In this document: positions 53,544 to 62,231 of the stretch, one piece after another
How positions within the stretch are numbered: position 1 is the stretch's first letter
Layout: each line of letters starts with the position of its first letter
NCBI GenBank assembly: GCA_002708845.1
Contig: PAPI01000019.1
Location: 1 to 64,000, forward strand
From: Leeuwenhoekiella sp.
Lineage (GTDB): Bacteria > Bacteroidota > Bacteroidia > Flavobacteriales > Flavobacteriaceae
Reading direction: 5' to 3'
Length of the DNA: 64,000 nt
Program-made: the position numbers and the translations under genes
Notes under the pieces: generated by a model
The model's database searches: none
What the model saw: the letters and a program-made list of their open reading frames with translations, nothing else
What the model was told of the DNA's origin: nothing

Positions 53544-53575
53544 CAAAACCCTGCCGCGTGCAGGGTTTTGTGTTT
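53544..53575 (+). terminator. Terminator of the small acidic lipoprotein gene
   Basis: CAAAACCCTGC pairs exactly with GCAGGGTTTTG around CGCGT, followed by TGTTT, 38 bases past the stop at 53505. Confidence 0.88.
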
Positions 53576-53673
53576 ATTGGCACCGCCAAAGGAGTTCAAT
53601 ACCGCGATACTTGCCGTGAATTTGAACATTTTTTCTTAAGAATACTTCGTAGGCTTGCCCCGGGGTAGTTTAC

Positions 53674-55230
53674 TTAAAGTCCGTATTTAACCGCCACGGC
53701 ATCCGCGCAATTGATGCCGTCTATAGCGGCAGACATAATTCCACCTGCATAACCGGCACCTTCCCCGCAGGGATACAAACCTTTGATTTCGATATGCTCC
53801 AGAGTCTTTTCATCCCGGGGAATAGCAACTGGTGAAGAGGTACGACTCTCCGGCGCGTGCAACACAGCATCATTCGATAAATAGCCCGGCATTTTTTTAC
53901 CAAAGGCGATAAAGGCTTTCTTTAATCGGTTTGCTATTAAATCAGGAAGCACTTTGTTTAGATCGGCACTTACAATTCCGGGTTGATAGGAAGTCTTCGG
54001 GAAATCTTTCGACTTAGTGCCCTTTACAAAATCAGTCATACGCTGTGCAGGTACCTGCTGGGTTTTTCCGCCGGCAATCCAGCAGGCGTGTTCAACCGAT
54101 TTCTGAAAATTGAGACTTACAAAAGGATCCTCAGGCGTGTAACCCGGTAAATCTTTGGGCTCCACACTCACCACAATCCCAGAATTCGCATAGGGATTAT
54201 TACGTTTACTGGGACTCCAACCATTGGTCACCACCTCATTTTGATCGGTCGCGCAAGGAGCGATAATTCCACCCGGACACATACAAAAGGAGTACACCCC
54301 CATCCCGTCAACCTGCTCTACCAAACTATACGAAGCCGGTGGCAGATAGGGGTTGTCGGTCTCCCCGTGGTATTGAATGTAGTTGATCACTTCCTGACGA
54401 TGCTCTGTCCGCACCCCAAGTGCAAAAGGTTTGGCTTCTATCTTTACTCCTTTTTCGTGCAGCAAATAAAAAATATCTCGTGCCGAATGCCCGGTCGCAA
54501 GAATAACCTCTCTAAAGTCGTATTTGATCTTGTAGTTAATTACGAGTCCGCTGATTTGCTGGTCTTCAATCAGCAAATCGGTAAGTTTTGAATTGAAATG
54601 CACCTCACCCCCAGCCTCAATAATGGCCTCCCGCATAGCTGTGATAAGTTTAGGCAATTTGTTTGTTCCTATATGCGGATGCGCATCTACCAGAATATCT
54701 TCATCAGCCCCAAAATGCACCAGCCACTCCATTGCTTTTAGCACATTGCCGCGCTTTTTAGAACGGGTATATAATTTTCCGTCAGAATAGGTACCCGCGC
54801 CCCCTTCACCAAAACAGTAATTCGACTCCGGATTGACCAGTTGCTCTTTATTGATTTTTGCCAGATCGCGCCTGCGTTCCCTAACGTCTTTTCCGCGTTC
54901 AAAAATCACGGGTTTTAGTCCGGCTTCAATGGCGCGGAGCGCTGCATACAACCCGGCAGGACCGGCACCTATAATGGCAATAGCGGGTGCGGGTCGTACA
55001 TCTCTAGCTATAAACCGACTGAGTTGTGCTTTAGACTCCCCCTTTTTCCAGATTTCTACCTGCAACTGCAGCTTTACCGGCCGTTTACGAGCGTCAATAG
55101 AGCGCTTGCGGATGCGCCAGTCTGCCACCTGCGAAAAAGGAATATTAGCCTTTTTTAAGGCTTGTTTGATGATATACTCGTTATTTTCAAGCAACTCGGG
55201 CCTGATCGTGATGGCGACTAATGTACTCAT
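53674..55230 (-). CDS. FAD-dependent oxidoreductase, unknown substrate
   Basis: A 518-residue flavoprotein of the BT/AAO-like 'uncharacterised FAD-dependent dehydrogenase' group. An N-terminal domain of about 90 residues (KRSIDARKRPVKLQLQVEIW) is followed by the dinucleotide fold AIIGAGPAGLYAALRAIEAG and the acidic ribose-binding strand PVIFERGKDVRERRR. CFGEGGAGTYSDGKLYTR and the C-terminal GEGAGYAGGIMSAAIDGI complete the FAD site. The substrate is unknown. Cytoplasmic, single gene. A -7 promoter box ends four bases before its start. Confidence 0.9.
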   Translation of the reverse strand: MSTLVAITIRPELLENNEYIIKQALKKANIPFSQVADWRIRKRSIDARKRPVKLQLQVEIWKKGESKAQLSRFIARDVRPAPAIAIIGAGPAGLYAALRAIEAGLKPVIFERGKDVRERRRDLAKINKEQLVNPESNYCFGEGGAGTYSDGKLYTRSKKRGNVLKAMEWLVHFGADEDILVDAHPHIGTNKLPKLITAMREAIIEAGGEVHFNSKLTDLLIEDQQISGLVINYKIKYDFREVILATGHSARDIFYLLHEKGVKIEAKPFALGVRTEHRQEVINYIQYHGETDNPYLPPASYSLVEQVDGMGVYSFCMCPGGIIAPCATDQNEVVTNGWSPSKRNNPYANSGIVVSVEPKDLPGYTPEDPFVSLNFQKSVEHACWIAGGKTQQVPAQRMTDFVKGTKSKDFPKTSYQPGIVSADLNKVLPDLIANRLKKAFIAFGKKMPGYLSNDAVLHAPESRTSSPVAIPRDEKTLEHIEIKGLYPCGEGAGYAGGIMSAAIDGINCADAVAVKYGL

Positions 55231-55234
55231 ACCG

Positions 55235-55242
55235 CAAATATA
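55235..55242 (-). promoter_or_regulatory. -7 promoter box of the FAD-dependent oxidoreductase gene
   Basis: On the - strand TATATTTG (55242-55235) matches TAnnTTTG and ends four bases before the ATG at 55230, suggesting a leaderless message. Confidence 0.5.
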
Positions 55243-55354
55243 GGCTGTTGAAATCTTTAAAATACTACTAAATGATGCTTATAGAATCGTTAAAGCAGAT
55301 TGGAGTGAAGACAGAATTAAGCATTTTCGTTAAAACAACCTAACCTTAACGTAT

Positions 55355-56149
55355 ATGCGTATCCTTTGTCTTAGCCTTCTGCTTTTAACTTCAAACCTTT
55401 TTGCTCAACAAACCGAATCTCCATACGAATTAAGCTGGGGTAAAGATGCGACTTGGCTGGGTCTGGGTTTGGCCGGTACGACTGCGGGTTTTTTGATTAT
55501 TCAGAATAAAGATCGAATCGATGAAGAAACCATCATGAATCTGGATGAAGACAACATTCCGTTTTTTGACCGCTGGAATGCCGGTAATTACAATGAAGAC
55601 CTCAGCAAAATAAGCGATATCCCTTTTTATACCTCGTTTGCGATCCCAATCGCTATGCTCTTTACCAACGATCAAAGCAATCATACCGGGCAAATCAGTG
55701 TGATGTATCTAGAATCTCTATCTACCACAGCAGCCTTGTTTACACTCTCGGCCGGACTTACCGATCGTTTGCGTCCTCGTACTTATAATGAAAGCCTTCC
55801 AATTGATCAACGTACCGAATCTACCAATACCCGTAGTTTTTATTCGGGTCACGTAGCCGCTTCGGCCACCGCCACCTTTTTTGCAGCGAAGGTATGGACT
55901 GATTTTAATCCCGATATGAAAAACAAATGGCTGGTCTGGACGGGTGCTGCCCTTATCCCTGCAACTATAGGAACACTGCGGATGGAAGCCGGAAATCACT
56001 TTTTTAGCGACGTTATATTGGGTTATGCTTTGGGAGCCGCCAGTGGTATTTTAGTGCCTGAACTGCATAAGAAAAAGTATGAGAACCTTTCGTTTAGTCC
56101 CATAATGGGGAATGATTTTCAGGGAGTTTATTTGAGTTATAAGTTTTAA
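55355..56149 (+). CDS. PAP2-family phosphatase
   Basis: A 264-residue exported or membrane-bound protein with signal peptide CLSLLLLTSNLFAQQ. The PAP2 (acid phosphatase) motifs are present in modified form: GLTDRLRPRTY for KxxxxxxRP (the Lys is not obvious), SFYSGHVAASATAT for PSGH, and RMEAGNHFFSDVILGYALG for SRxxxxxHxxxD. Relatives remove phosphate from lipids such as undecaprenyl- or phosphatidyl-glycerol phosphate. The first-motif change makes activity less certain. Single gene, with a convergent terminator. Confidence 0.85.
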   Translation: MRILCLSLLLLTSNLFAQQTESPYELSWGKDATWLGLGLAGTTAGFLIIQNKDRIDEETIMNLDEDNIPFFDRWNAGNYNEDLSKISDIPFYTSFAIPIAMLFTNDQSNHTGQISVMYLESLSTTAALFTLSAGLTDRLRPRTYNESLPIDQRTESTNTRSFYSGHVAASATATFFAAKVWTDFNPDMKNKWLVWTGAALIPATIGTLRMEAGNHFFSDVILGYALGAASGILVPELHKKKYENLSFSPIMGNDFQGVYLSYKF

Positions 56150-56159
56150 ACTAAAAAAA

Positions 56160-56210
56160 TAAGTATTAAAAAAGGCTTCAGTGATCTACTGAAGCCTTTT
56201 TTAATACTTA
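56160..56210. terminator. Bidirectional terminator
   Basis: A perfect 23-bp inverted repeat (arms 56160-56182 and 56188-56210, inner part GGCTTCAGT/ACTGAAGCC) around GATCT. It lies between the convergent PAP2 gene (+) and GH3 gene (-). Confidence 0.93.
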
Positions 56211-56220
56211 TAATTGAAAT

Positions 56221-58500
56221 TTACTCGTAACTAAATGTCGCCTTTTTTAAGTCCATAGAATTGGTGCCAATCATCACCTCAAAATCTCCGGGTTCGGTTT
56301 CCCAGATGTTATTTGCACTGTAAAATTCCAGTGTTTTTGAGGTAATTTCAAAAGTCACCGTTTTGCTTTCGCCGGGTGCCAATTCAATTTGTTTAAAATC
56401 ACGTAGCTCTTTAATAGGTCGCGTTTTGCTGGCGAAAAGATCGCGTATATACAACTGTACCGTTTCCTTTCCTGCAACATCGCCGGTATTGGTTACACTT
56501 ACCGAAGCGGTCAGCGTTCCATCAGCATTCAACGTTTCTGCACCCAAGCTGATGTCGCTATACTCAAAAGTGGTGTAACTCAATCCAAAACCAAAAGGAA
56601 ACAAGGCCTCAATCGAAGAATCTTCATATCCTGAATAAAAAATCAAATCACTGCTGGGACGACCGGTATTTTTACGGTTGTAATATAAGGGCTCCTGCCC
56701 CACATTGCGTGGAAACGATACCGGTAGTTTTCCCGATGGATTGTAATCGCCAAATAATACATCGGCAATCGCATTACCCGCACGCGAACCTAAAAACCAG
56801 GTTTCTAAAATGGCAGGTACCTGCTCGTTGGGTTTGCTTAGGTCAAGCGGTCTACCGTTCATCAATACCAAAACAATATTCTTATTTACGGCCTGCACGG
56901 CATCCAACAGTTGTTGCTGTACTCCGGGCAGTGTAATATCGGTATAACTGCGTGCTTCTCCCGTTTGGTATGAATCTTCACCCAATACCATCACTACAAC
57001 CTCTGACTTTTCTGCCGCAGATACCGCTTCAGCAAAGCCCGTAGTATCGGTCTCATTGATTTTTAAAGGCTGAATGAAGGCGCGTTCGCCTACAGCTAAA
57101 TCAGCACCTTTGGCGTAATTGATTTCAACCGCATCTCCCAGTTTATTCTGAATACCTTCTAAAACCGAAACGGCTGAATTGGGCACAGCCTGCGCTCTCC
57201 AGTTTCCTAAAGGCGAATCTTTATCGGCTGCTAGCGGACCAATAACGGCAATGCTTTTTACAGAAGTTTTCAGTGGAAGGGTTCTGTTTTCATTCTTCAA
57301 CAACACAATAGATTTACGTGCAATGTCTTCAGAAGCTTCGAGGTGAGCTTCGGTATACAGGTTTTCCTTTTCGCGTGTTTCATCCGAATATTTATACGGA
57401 TCTTCAAAGAGTCCGAGGTCAAATTTCACCCTTAGGATTCGGCGTACGGCATCATCCAAAAGCGCTTCGTCAATGCTTCCGTTTTCAACTAAAGGAACCA
57501 AAGATTCTTCGTAAACCAAACCTTCCATATCCATATCACTTCCGCCTTTAACAGCAAGTTCACCGGCCTGCATTTTGTCTTTTGCATAGCCGTGATTGAT
57601 CATTTCTACGATAGATCCCCAGTCTGAAACTACAAAGCCCTTGTAATCCCAATCTCCTTTAAGCACTTCGCGCTGCAAATACACACTGGCTGTCGCGGGA
57701 GTACCATCAATTTCGTTAAAACTATTCATAAAAGTGGCCACACCGGCTTCGGCAGCAGCTTTAAATGGCATTAGGATCGAGTTTTGTAATTCTGATATCC
57801 CAACGTTTACCGTGTTGTAATCCCTTCCGCCTTCACCATAACCGTAACCGGCAAAGTGCTTGGCACAGGCTGCAATACTGAATACATCAGCCAGATCATC
57901 GGTTTGAAAACCCTTAATACGCGCAACACCAATGACGCTGTTTAAGTAGGGATCTTCACCGCCGCCTTCCATAATACGTCCCCAGCGTGCATCTCGGGAT
58001 ACATCTACCATAGGAGCAAAAGTCCAGTGCACCCCGGAGGCTGCAGTCTCAACAGCTGCGATGCGGGCTCCGTTTTCAATCGCTTCCAGGTCCCAACTTG
58101 CGCTTTCGCCAAGTGGCACGGGAAACATGGTTTTGTAGCCGTGAATCACATCGTATCCAAAAATCAAGGGAATTTTTAGTCGGGAATACTTCATCACATT
58201 TTCCTGAGCTTCGCGGGTGCCGGCGGCAGTCAATACATTAAGCATAGATCCCACCTCGCCGTCGCGCAGCTTTTGCAATTTGGTGTTCCCATCAATCTCT
58301 GAGGGAGCCCCGGTCAAATCAAAACTCCCGTTGTATTGAACCATCTGACCCATTTTTTCCTTAAGAGTCATCAGGTTGATGATTGAATCAATTTTCTGCT
58401 CGGTTACCGGGTTTAGTTTATTTACCCCCTCTTGTGCTGTAGAAAACTGTGCAGCAAAAGCCAAAACCATAAGGGATAGCAGCGCTTTTGTTGTATTCAT
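56221..58500 (-). CDS. bglX: GH3 beta-glucosidase, BglX-like
   Basis: A 759-residue exported glycoside hydrolase family 3 enzyme, signal LLSLMVLAFAAQFSTAQ. The N-terminal barrel has KIPLIFGYDVIHGYKTMFPVPLG and the catalytic nucleophile Asp in GFVVSDWGSIVEM; KHFAGYG is the substrate-binding lysine-histidine motif. The second domain and a C-terminal fibronectin-III-like domain follow. It removes glucose from the non-reducing end of beta-glucan oligosaccharides. As the last gene of the - strand locus with a GH16 endo-glucanase, it would complete laminarin degradation in the periplasm. Confidence 0.95.
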   Translation of the reverse strand: MNTTKALLSLMVLAFAAQFSTAQEGVNKLNPVTEQKIDSIINLMTLKEKMGQMVQYNGSFDLTGAPSEIDGNTKLQKLRDGEVGSMLNVLTAAGTREAQENVMKYSRLKIPLIFGYDVIHGYKTMFPVPLGESASWDLEAIENGARIAAVETAASGVHWTFAPMVDVSRDARWGRIMEGGGEDPYLNSVIGVARIKGFQTDDLADVFSIAACAKHFAGYGYGEGGRDYNTVNVGISELQNSILMPFKAAAEAGVATFMNSFNEIDGTPATASVYLQREVLKGDWDYKGFVVSDWGSIVEMINHGYAKDKMQAGELAVKGGSDMDMEGLVYEESLVPLVENGSIDEALLDDAVRRILRVKFDLGLFEDPYKYSDETREKENLYTEAHLEASEDIARKSIVLLKNENRTLPLKTSVKSIAVIGPLAADKDSPLGNWRAQAVPNSAVSVLEGIQNKLGDAVEINYAKGADLAVGERAFIQPLKINETDTTGFAEAVSAAEKSEVVVMVLGEDSYQTGEARSYTDITLPGVQQQLLDAVQAVNKNIVLVLMNGRPLDLSKPNEQVPAILETWFLGSRAGNAIADVLFGDYNPSGKLPVSFPRNVGQEPLYYNRKNTGRPSSDLIFYSGYEDSSIEALFPFGFGLSYTTFEYSDISLGAETLNADGTLTASVSVTNTGDVAGKETVQLYIRDLFASKTRPIKELRDFKQIELAPGESKTVTFEITSKTLEFYSANNIWETEPGDFEVMIGTNSMDLKKATFSYE

Positions 58501-58581
58501 AGTATTAAAATTTAGGTTTTGAAGGAGCTGACCTGTAATCGCATCAGCTCCTGAATAAGTATTTGCTTTTAAATGAATTTT

Positions 58582-61356
58582 CTATTGAGCGGCAGTAACC
58601 GATACATTATCGAAATATACCACGCCATTACAAGAGTCTGCGCCTCCGCAAACTACCTCAATAAGCAGCGATACTCCACCGGTCACATCTGCGGCTGTTG
58701 TAAACTGAAAAGTGTTTGTATTCCAGCTTCCGGGAGCCACGTTAATACTACCCAAATTATGCAATACGGCAGCCTTGCCTTCGGTAGCACTTTCTGAAAA
58801 AGCCAACACGTTTACTACAGCACCATCAACCAGCGCTTCTACTTTTGAGTCTAAAGAAACCGAAAGCTGCTGATTGCCCTGAATACTTCCTACTCCAAAA
58901 CGCTCCTGCTTGATACCCGGATTATTTTGTTTTCCACTCTGTACTCGGGCTGATTGGGTACCGCCCTCTGTATTGTTCTCTGCAGTAGAAACACCTGAAG
59001 AGCCGCCATTACTGGTGTCTACATCAAAAAATAGCCAGGCAGTTTCTCCATCTTCAAAATCGCCATTGGTGATGAAGTTTTCGGAAGTGCCACCGCCTCC
59101 GCCACTTCCTCCGCCTCCGGTTCCTGCGTCTGCAGTAAGGGAAACATTGTCAATATTTACAACACCTACGGCCGCACCATTATCAAAAAGTACACGCGCA
59201 TTAGCGGCACCAAAATTGGCTGCTGTAAGTGTAAGGGTAAAGGTTTTCCGCTCAGTGGTAAGATTTACGGTTTCCGTTGTATTTGAAAAATCGCCGTCAC
59301 TCAATCCTATACCAGCGATAGTTGTTCGTTCACGATCAGACCAGGCATCAAACGTAAGCGTATAGGTAGTTCCCTGAACAATTTCGAGCTTTTGGCTCAG
59401 GTTTACCGCAAATGCATCACCCGCGGTCATAACATTCACTGAATAAAAGGTATTTCCATTTTCGGTTGTAGTGGGTGCAGGATCAGTTCCTACTCCAACC
59501 GTCCAGGGACTGGCTCCGTCTTCAAAATCACCGTTAACAAGTAATCCGGAATCGAAATCGCTTCCACCTCCACCACCAGAACCGGCAGTTTCCAAACGCA
59601 GATCATCCAGATAATACGTGCCATCTGTAGTTATATCCTCATCAGCCTGATTGTTATCAGGTTTGATTACTAATTGGTTATATGCTGTAGGTGCACCCGG
59701 TAAGTTCGTAAAGGTAAACTCAACTTCGGTCCAGGTATTTGCTTCCGGAATCGTTACAAACACCGGAGCCGGATTACCGGTTACAGGAACGGTTTGAGGA
59801 TCAACCGCAAGCTCAAATCTAAAGACCACATTGGCTTTAGTAGAATACACTTTTAGTTTAAAGGTGTTGGTTGTGGTTAAATCAAAATTAGGATTAAAAG
59901 TATTTTGAACACCTGCAAAGAAACTTGATCCGGCCGGTTTGTCTACCCGAAGTACATATTCTGAAGTATTAATGCCTGTCTTGCTCGGGTTCTCAGCTAG
60001 GCCTGAAGTAATCCCATCTCCAAAATTATTGGAAGCTAAGAATGTTTCACAACCTTCAAAATTTAAAGGAAGTGTGGTTGCTGCAACCGGCGTATCGGTA
60101 CAACCACCGGTACCAGAACCACCTGTATTGCTGTCGCTTCCGTCACCACCCTCGAAGAGGGAAATATTATCTAAAACCACTACACCGATATCTGCACCCA
60201 TATCAAAAAGCACCCGGCTGTTTGCACCGCCAAAGTCAGCAGCACTCAGTTGCAAGGTAAAAGTCTGGGGTTCTGTGGTTAGATTGATTGCTGGTGCCGT
60301 GTTTGTAAAAGGCTCCTCGTTAAGACCAATACCCGCCAGTATAGTTCTCGCGCGATCTGATGAAGCCGTGAACGTCAAAATATAATTGGTACCCTGAGTG
60401 ATTTCAACAACCTGACTTAAATTCACATCAAAAGGGTTTCCGGCTGTTTCGACATTTACAAAATTGTACGTGTTATCTCCTTCAGTTACCGCATTGGCAC
60501 CATTACCAATCCAGGGTTCAATTCCTGCCTCAAAATCACCATTTACCAATAAACCGGAATCAAAAGGCGGTATTGGAGTTTCAATCTGTGCGATATCATC
60601 TACATAAAACGTAGCCGCGGTGTTGCCCGGACCGTCTGCGAAAATCGTTATTCTTGAATAGCTCGCCGAAGAATTAAAATCAAACTGAAGGCTCTCCCAA
60701 CCGCTACCACCGTGGTTTGCAGTAACCTCAACATCTGCACCGGTGCCCTGCTCTAATTTAAGTAAAACCGGAATGGCCGTCTCAGACCAGAAATTCATCG
60801 TGATGGTTTTTTCTGTGGTAAGATTAACAGCCATGCCCAAATCAAAGGTGATTCCTTCAAACTGGTTGCCGGCATTAACGATTTCTCCTACCTGAGAAGC
60901 GGTATCATTGGAGCCCGAAACATCAGGATTGGCTACAATCTGGAAGGTTGTTCCATTAAAGGTCTCCACATTATAACTTACGTTAGGATCATCAAAAGTC
61001 ACCGGGAGGTTCATAGGCAACGGAATATTAATCACCAACATATCTGAAAAGGTATCAGAACCACCCGCAGCGTTTTTAGCCGTCAGGGTCACTTCATAGG
61101 TACCCGTACCAAAGGCCCGCATAGGGTTGATTTCAGATGATGTACGCCCGTCTCCAAAATCCCAACTGTACATAGAGGCTTCTTCTGAAGTATTCAAAAA
61201 GGTAACTGCCCCGGTATCCTCATCAAGGGTATAGGTAAAACCGGCCGTAACTTCGGGTAAATCTGCATCCTCCTCTTCGCAGGATACGAAAGCAACAAGG
61301 CTTAACACAACTGCCAGCACACCGGCAAATCTTATATTCTGTATAAATTTTTTCAT
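58582..61356 (-). CDS. PKD and carbohydrate-binding lipoprotein of the polysaccharide locus
   Basis: A 924-residue lipoprotein (VVLSLVAFVSCEEE). A PKD domain (YSWDFGDGRTSSEINP) follows the anchor. After it come several beta-sandwich modules of the carbohydrate-binding CBM4/9 type, each opening with a NGDFE motif: near 60540 (LLVNGDFEAGIEPW), 59535 (LLVNGDFEDGASPW) and 59065 (ITNGDFEDGETAW). Gly-rich linkers separate them. The first two modules are close copies of each other. No catalytic domain is seen. It most likely sits on the cell surface and holds beta-glucan for the GH16 enzyme. The start MKKFIQNIRF at 61356 gives a proper signal, so the longer frame upstream is not used. It begins ten bases after the GH16 gene. 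Confidence 0.82.
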   Translation of the reverse strand: MKKFIQNIRFAGVLAVVLSLVAFVSCEEEDADLPEVTAGFTYTLDEDTGAVTFLNTSEEASMYSWDFGDGRTSSEINPMRAFGTGTYEVTLTAKNAAGGSDTFSDMLVINIPLPMNLPVTFDDPNVSYNVETFNGTTFQIVANPDVSGSNDTASQVGEIVNAGNQFEGITFDLGMAVNLTTEKTITMNFWSETAIPVLLKLEQGTGADVEVTANHGGSGWESLQFDFNSSASYSRITIFADGPGNTAATFYVDDIAQIETPIPPFDSGLLVNGDFEAGIEPWIGNGANAVTEGDNTYNFVNVETAGNPFDVNLSQVVEITQGTNYILTFTASSDRARTILAGIGLNEEPFTNTAPAINLTTEPQTFTLQLSAADFGGANSRVLFDMGADIGVVVLDNISLFEGGDGSDSNTGGSGTGGCTDTPVAATTLPLNFEGCETFLASNNFGDGITSGLAENPSKTGINTSEYVLRVDKPAGSSFFAGVQNTFNPNFDLTTTNTFKLKVYSTKANVVFRFELAVDPQTVPVTGNPAPVFVTIPEANTWTEVEFTFTNLPGAPTAYNQLVIKPDNNQADEDITTDGTYYLDDLRLETAGSGGGGGSDFDSGLLVNGDFEDGASPWTVGVGTDPAPTTTENGNTFYSVNVMTAGDAFAVNLSQKLEIVQGTTYTLTFDAWSDRERTTIAGIGLSDGDFSNTTETVNLTTERKTFTLTLTAANFGAANARVLFDNGAAVGVVNIDNVSLTADAGTGGGGSGGGGGTSENFITNGDFEDGETAWLFFDVDTSNGGSSGVSTAENNTEGGTQSARVQSGKQNNPGIKQERFGVGSIQGNQQLSVSLDSKVEALVDGAVVNVLAFSESATEGKAAVLHNLGSINVAPGSWNTNTFQFTTAADVTGGVSLLIEVVCGGADSCNGVVYFDNVSVTAAQ

Positions 61357-61366
61357 AATACTTAGT

Positions 61367-62218
61367 TTAATTATTCGGTATGTTGCTTTGATATACGCGT
61401 ACGTAATCAACAAGCATGGTTTGAGGAAAAACAGTTTCTGCGTTGGGCGAGCCTACAAAGCTTCCGCCAACGGCGAGGTTGAGGATGATGTAAAAATCGT
61501 GGTTAAACACCCACTCGCCAGGAACATCGTCAGGTGTGATCTGATTATAAAGCACATCGTCTACGTAAAAGTTGATATACTCAGGTCCCCATTCAATTCC
61601 AAAGATGTGAAACCCTGTATCAAAACGATCATTCTCGAGTTCGTAACGCTTAGAGACCGACTGTCCTGCAGAATATCCCGGGCCGTGAACGGTTCCCAGA
61701 ACTACGGTAGGTTCCTGACCGCGATATTCCATAATATCAATCTCCCCTATTTGAGGCCAAATCTCTCCCGGGATGTCAGAGCCTAAAAGCCAGAAGGCCG
61801 GCCAGATTCCCTGCCCGTAAGGCAGTTCAATGCGTGCTTCATACCGGCCATAGGTCCGTTCAAACTTGCCTTTGGTAAGCAAACGTGCAGAAGTATATCC
61901 TGAACCTTCGTAATTTTCTTTGCGAGCGGTAATAAGCAAATAGCCGTTTTGAACGTTGACGTTCTCACTGCGACTGGTGTAGTATTGCAATTCGTTGTTA
62001 CCCCAACCATTTTCACCTGTGCCGATGTTATAGTTCCAGATTTCAGCATTAGGCGCACCATCAACATCAAAGTTATCTTCGAGAACCAGGTCGGTGAAGG
62101 TGACCACGGTTTGCTCTTCACTGGTAGAGCAGGACGCAAGAACCAGCAGTGTACAAAGCAGCGGAAGCTTTGCTGCTAAAACTCTGAGTCCGCGTTTTAA
62201 TCGTTTCTTATTTTTCAT
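61367..62218 (-). CDS. GH16 endo-beta-1,3-glucanase (laminarinase-like) lipoprotein
   Basis: A 283-residue lipoprotein (LPLLCTLLVLASCST) of glycoside hydrolase family 16. The catalytic E-I-D-I-M-E motif is in PQIGEIDIMEYRGQ: nucleophile Glu, supporting Asp and acid/base Glu. Flanking family stretches are WNYNIGTGENGWGNNELQYY at the start and PYGQGIWPAFWLLGSDIPG before the active site. The presence of the Met in EIDIME is typical of bacterial laminarinases. It should cut beta-1,3-glucan (laminarin) at the outer membrane. The start MKNKKRLKR at 62218 is preferred over 62260. It is directly upstream of the carbohydrate-binding lipoprotein gene. Confidence 0.95.
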   Translation of the reverse strand: MKNKKRLKRGLRVLAAKLPLLCTLLVLASCSTSEEQTVVTFTDLVLEDNFDVDGAPNAEIWNYNIGTGENGWGNNELQYYTSRSENVNVQNGYLLITARKENYEGSGYTSARLLTKGKFERTYGRYEARIELPYGQGIWPAFWLLGSDIPGEIWPQIGEIDIMEYRGQEPTVVLGTVHGPGYSAGQSVSKRYELENDRFDTGFHIFGIEWGPEYINFYVDDVLYNQITPDDVPGEWVFNHDFYIILNLAVGGSFVGSPNAETVFPQTMLVDYVRVYQSNIPNN

Positions 62219-62231
62219 ATTCAAAATTTTA

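Noticed and set aside
58910-60385. Long + strand ORFs of about 150 codons opposite the PKD/CBM lipoprotein
   Set aside because: They are Pro/Ser/Val-rich mirror frames of repetitive beta-sandwich coding sequence, with no promoter or family match.
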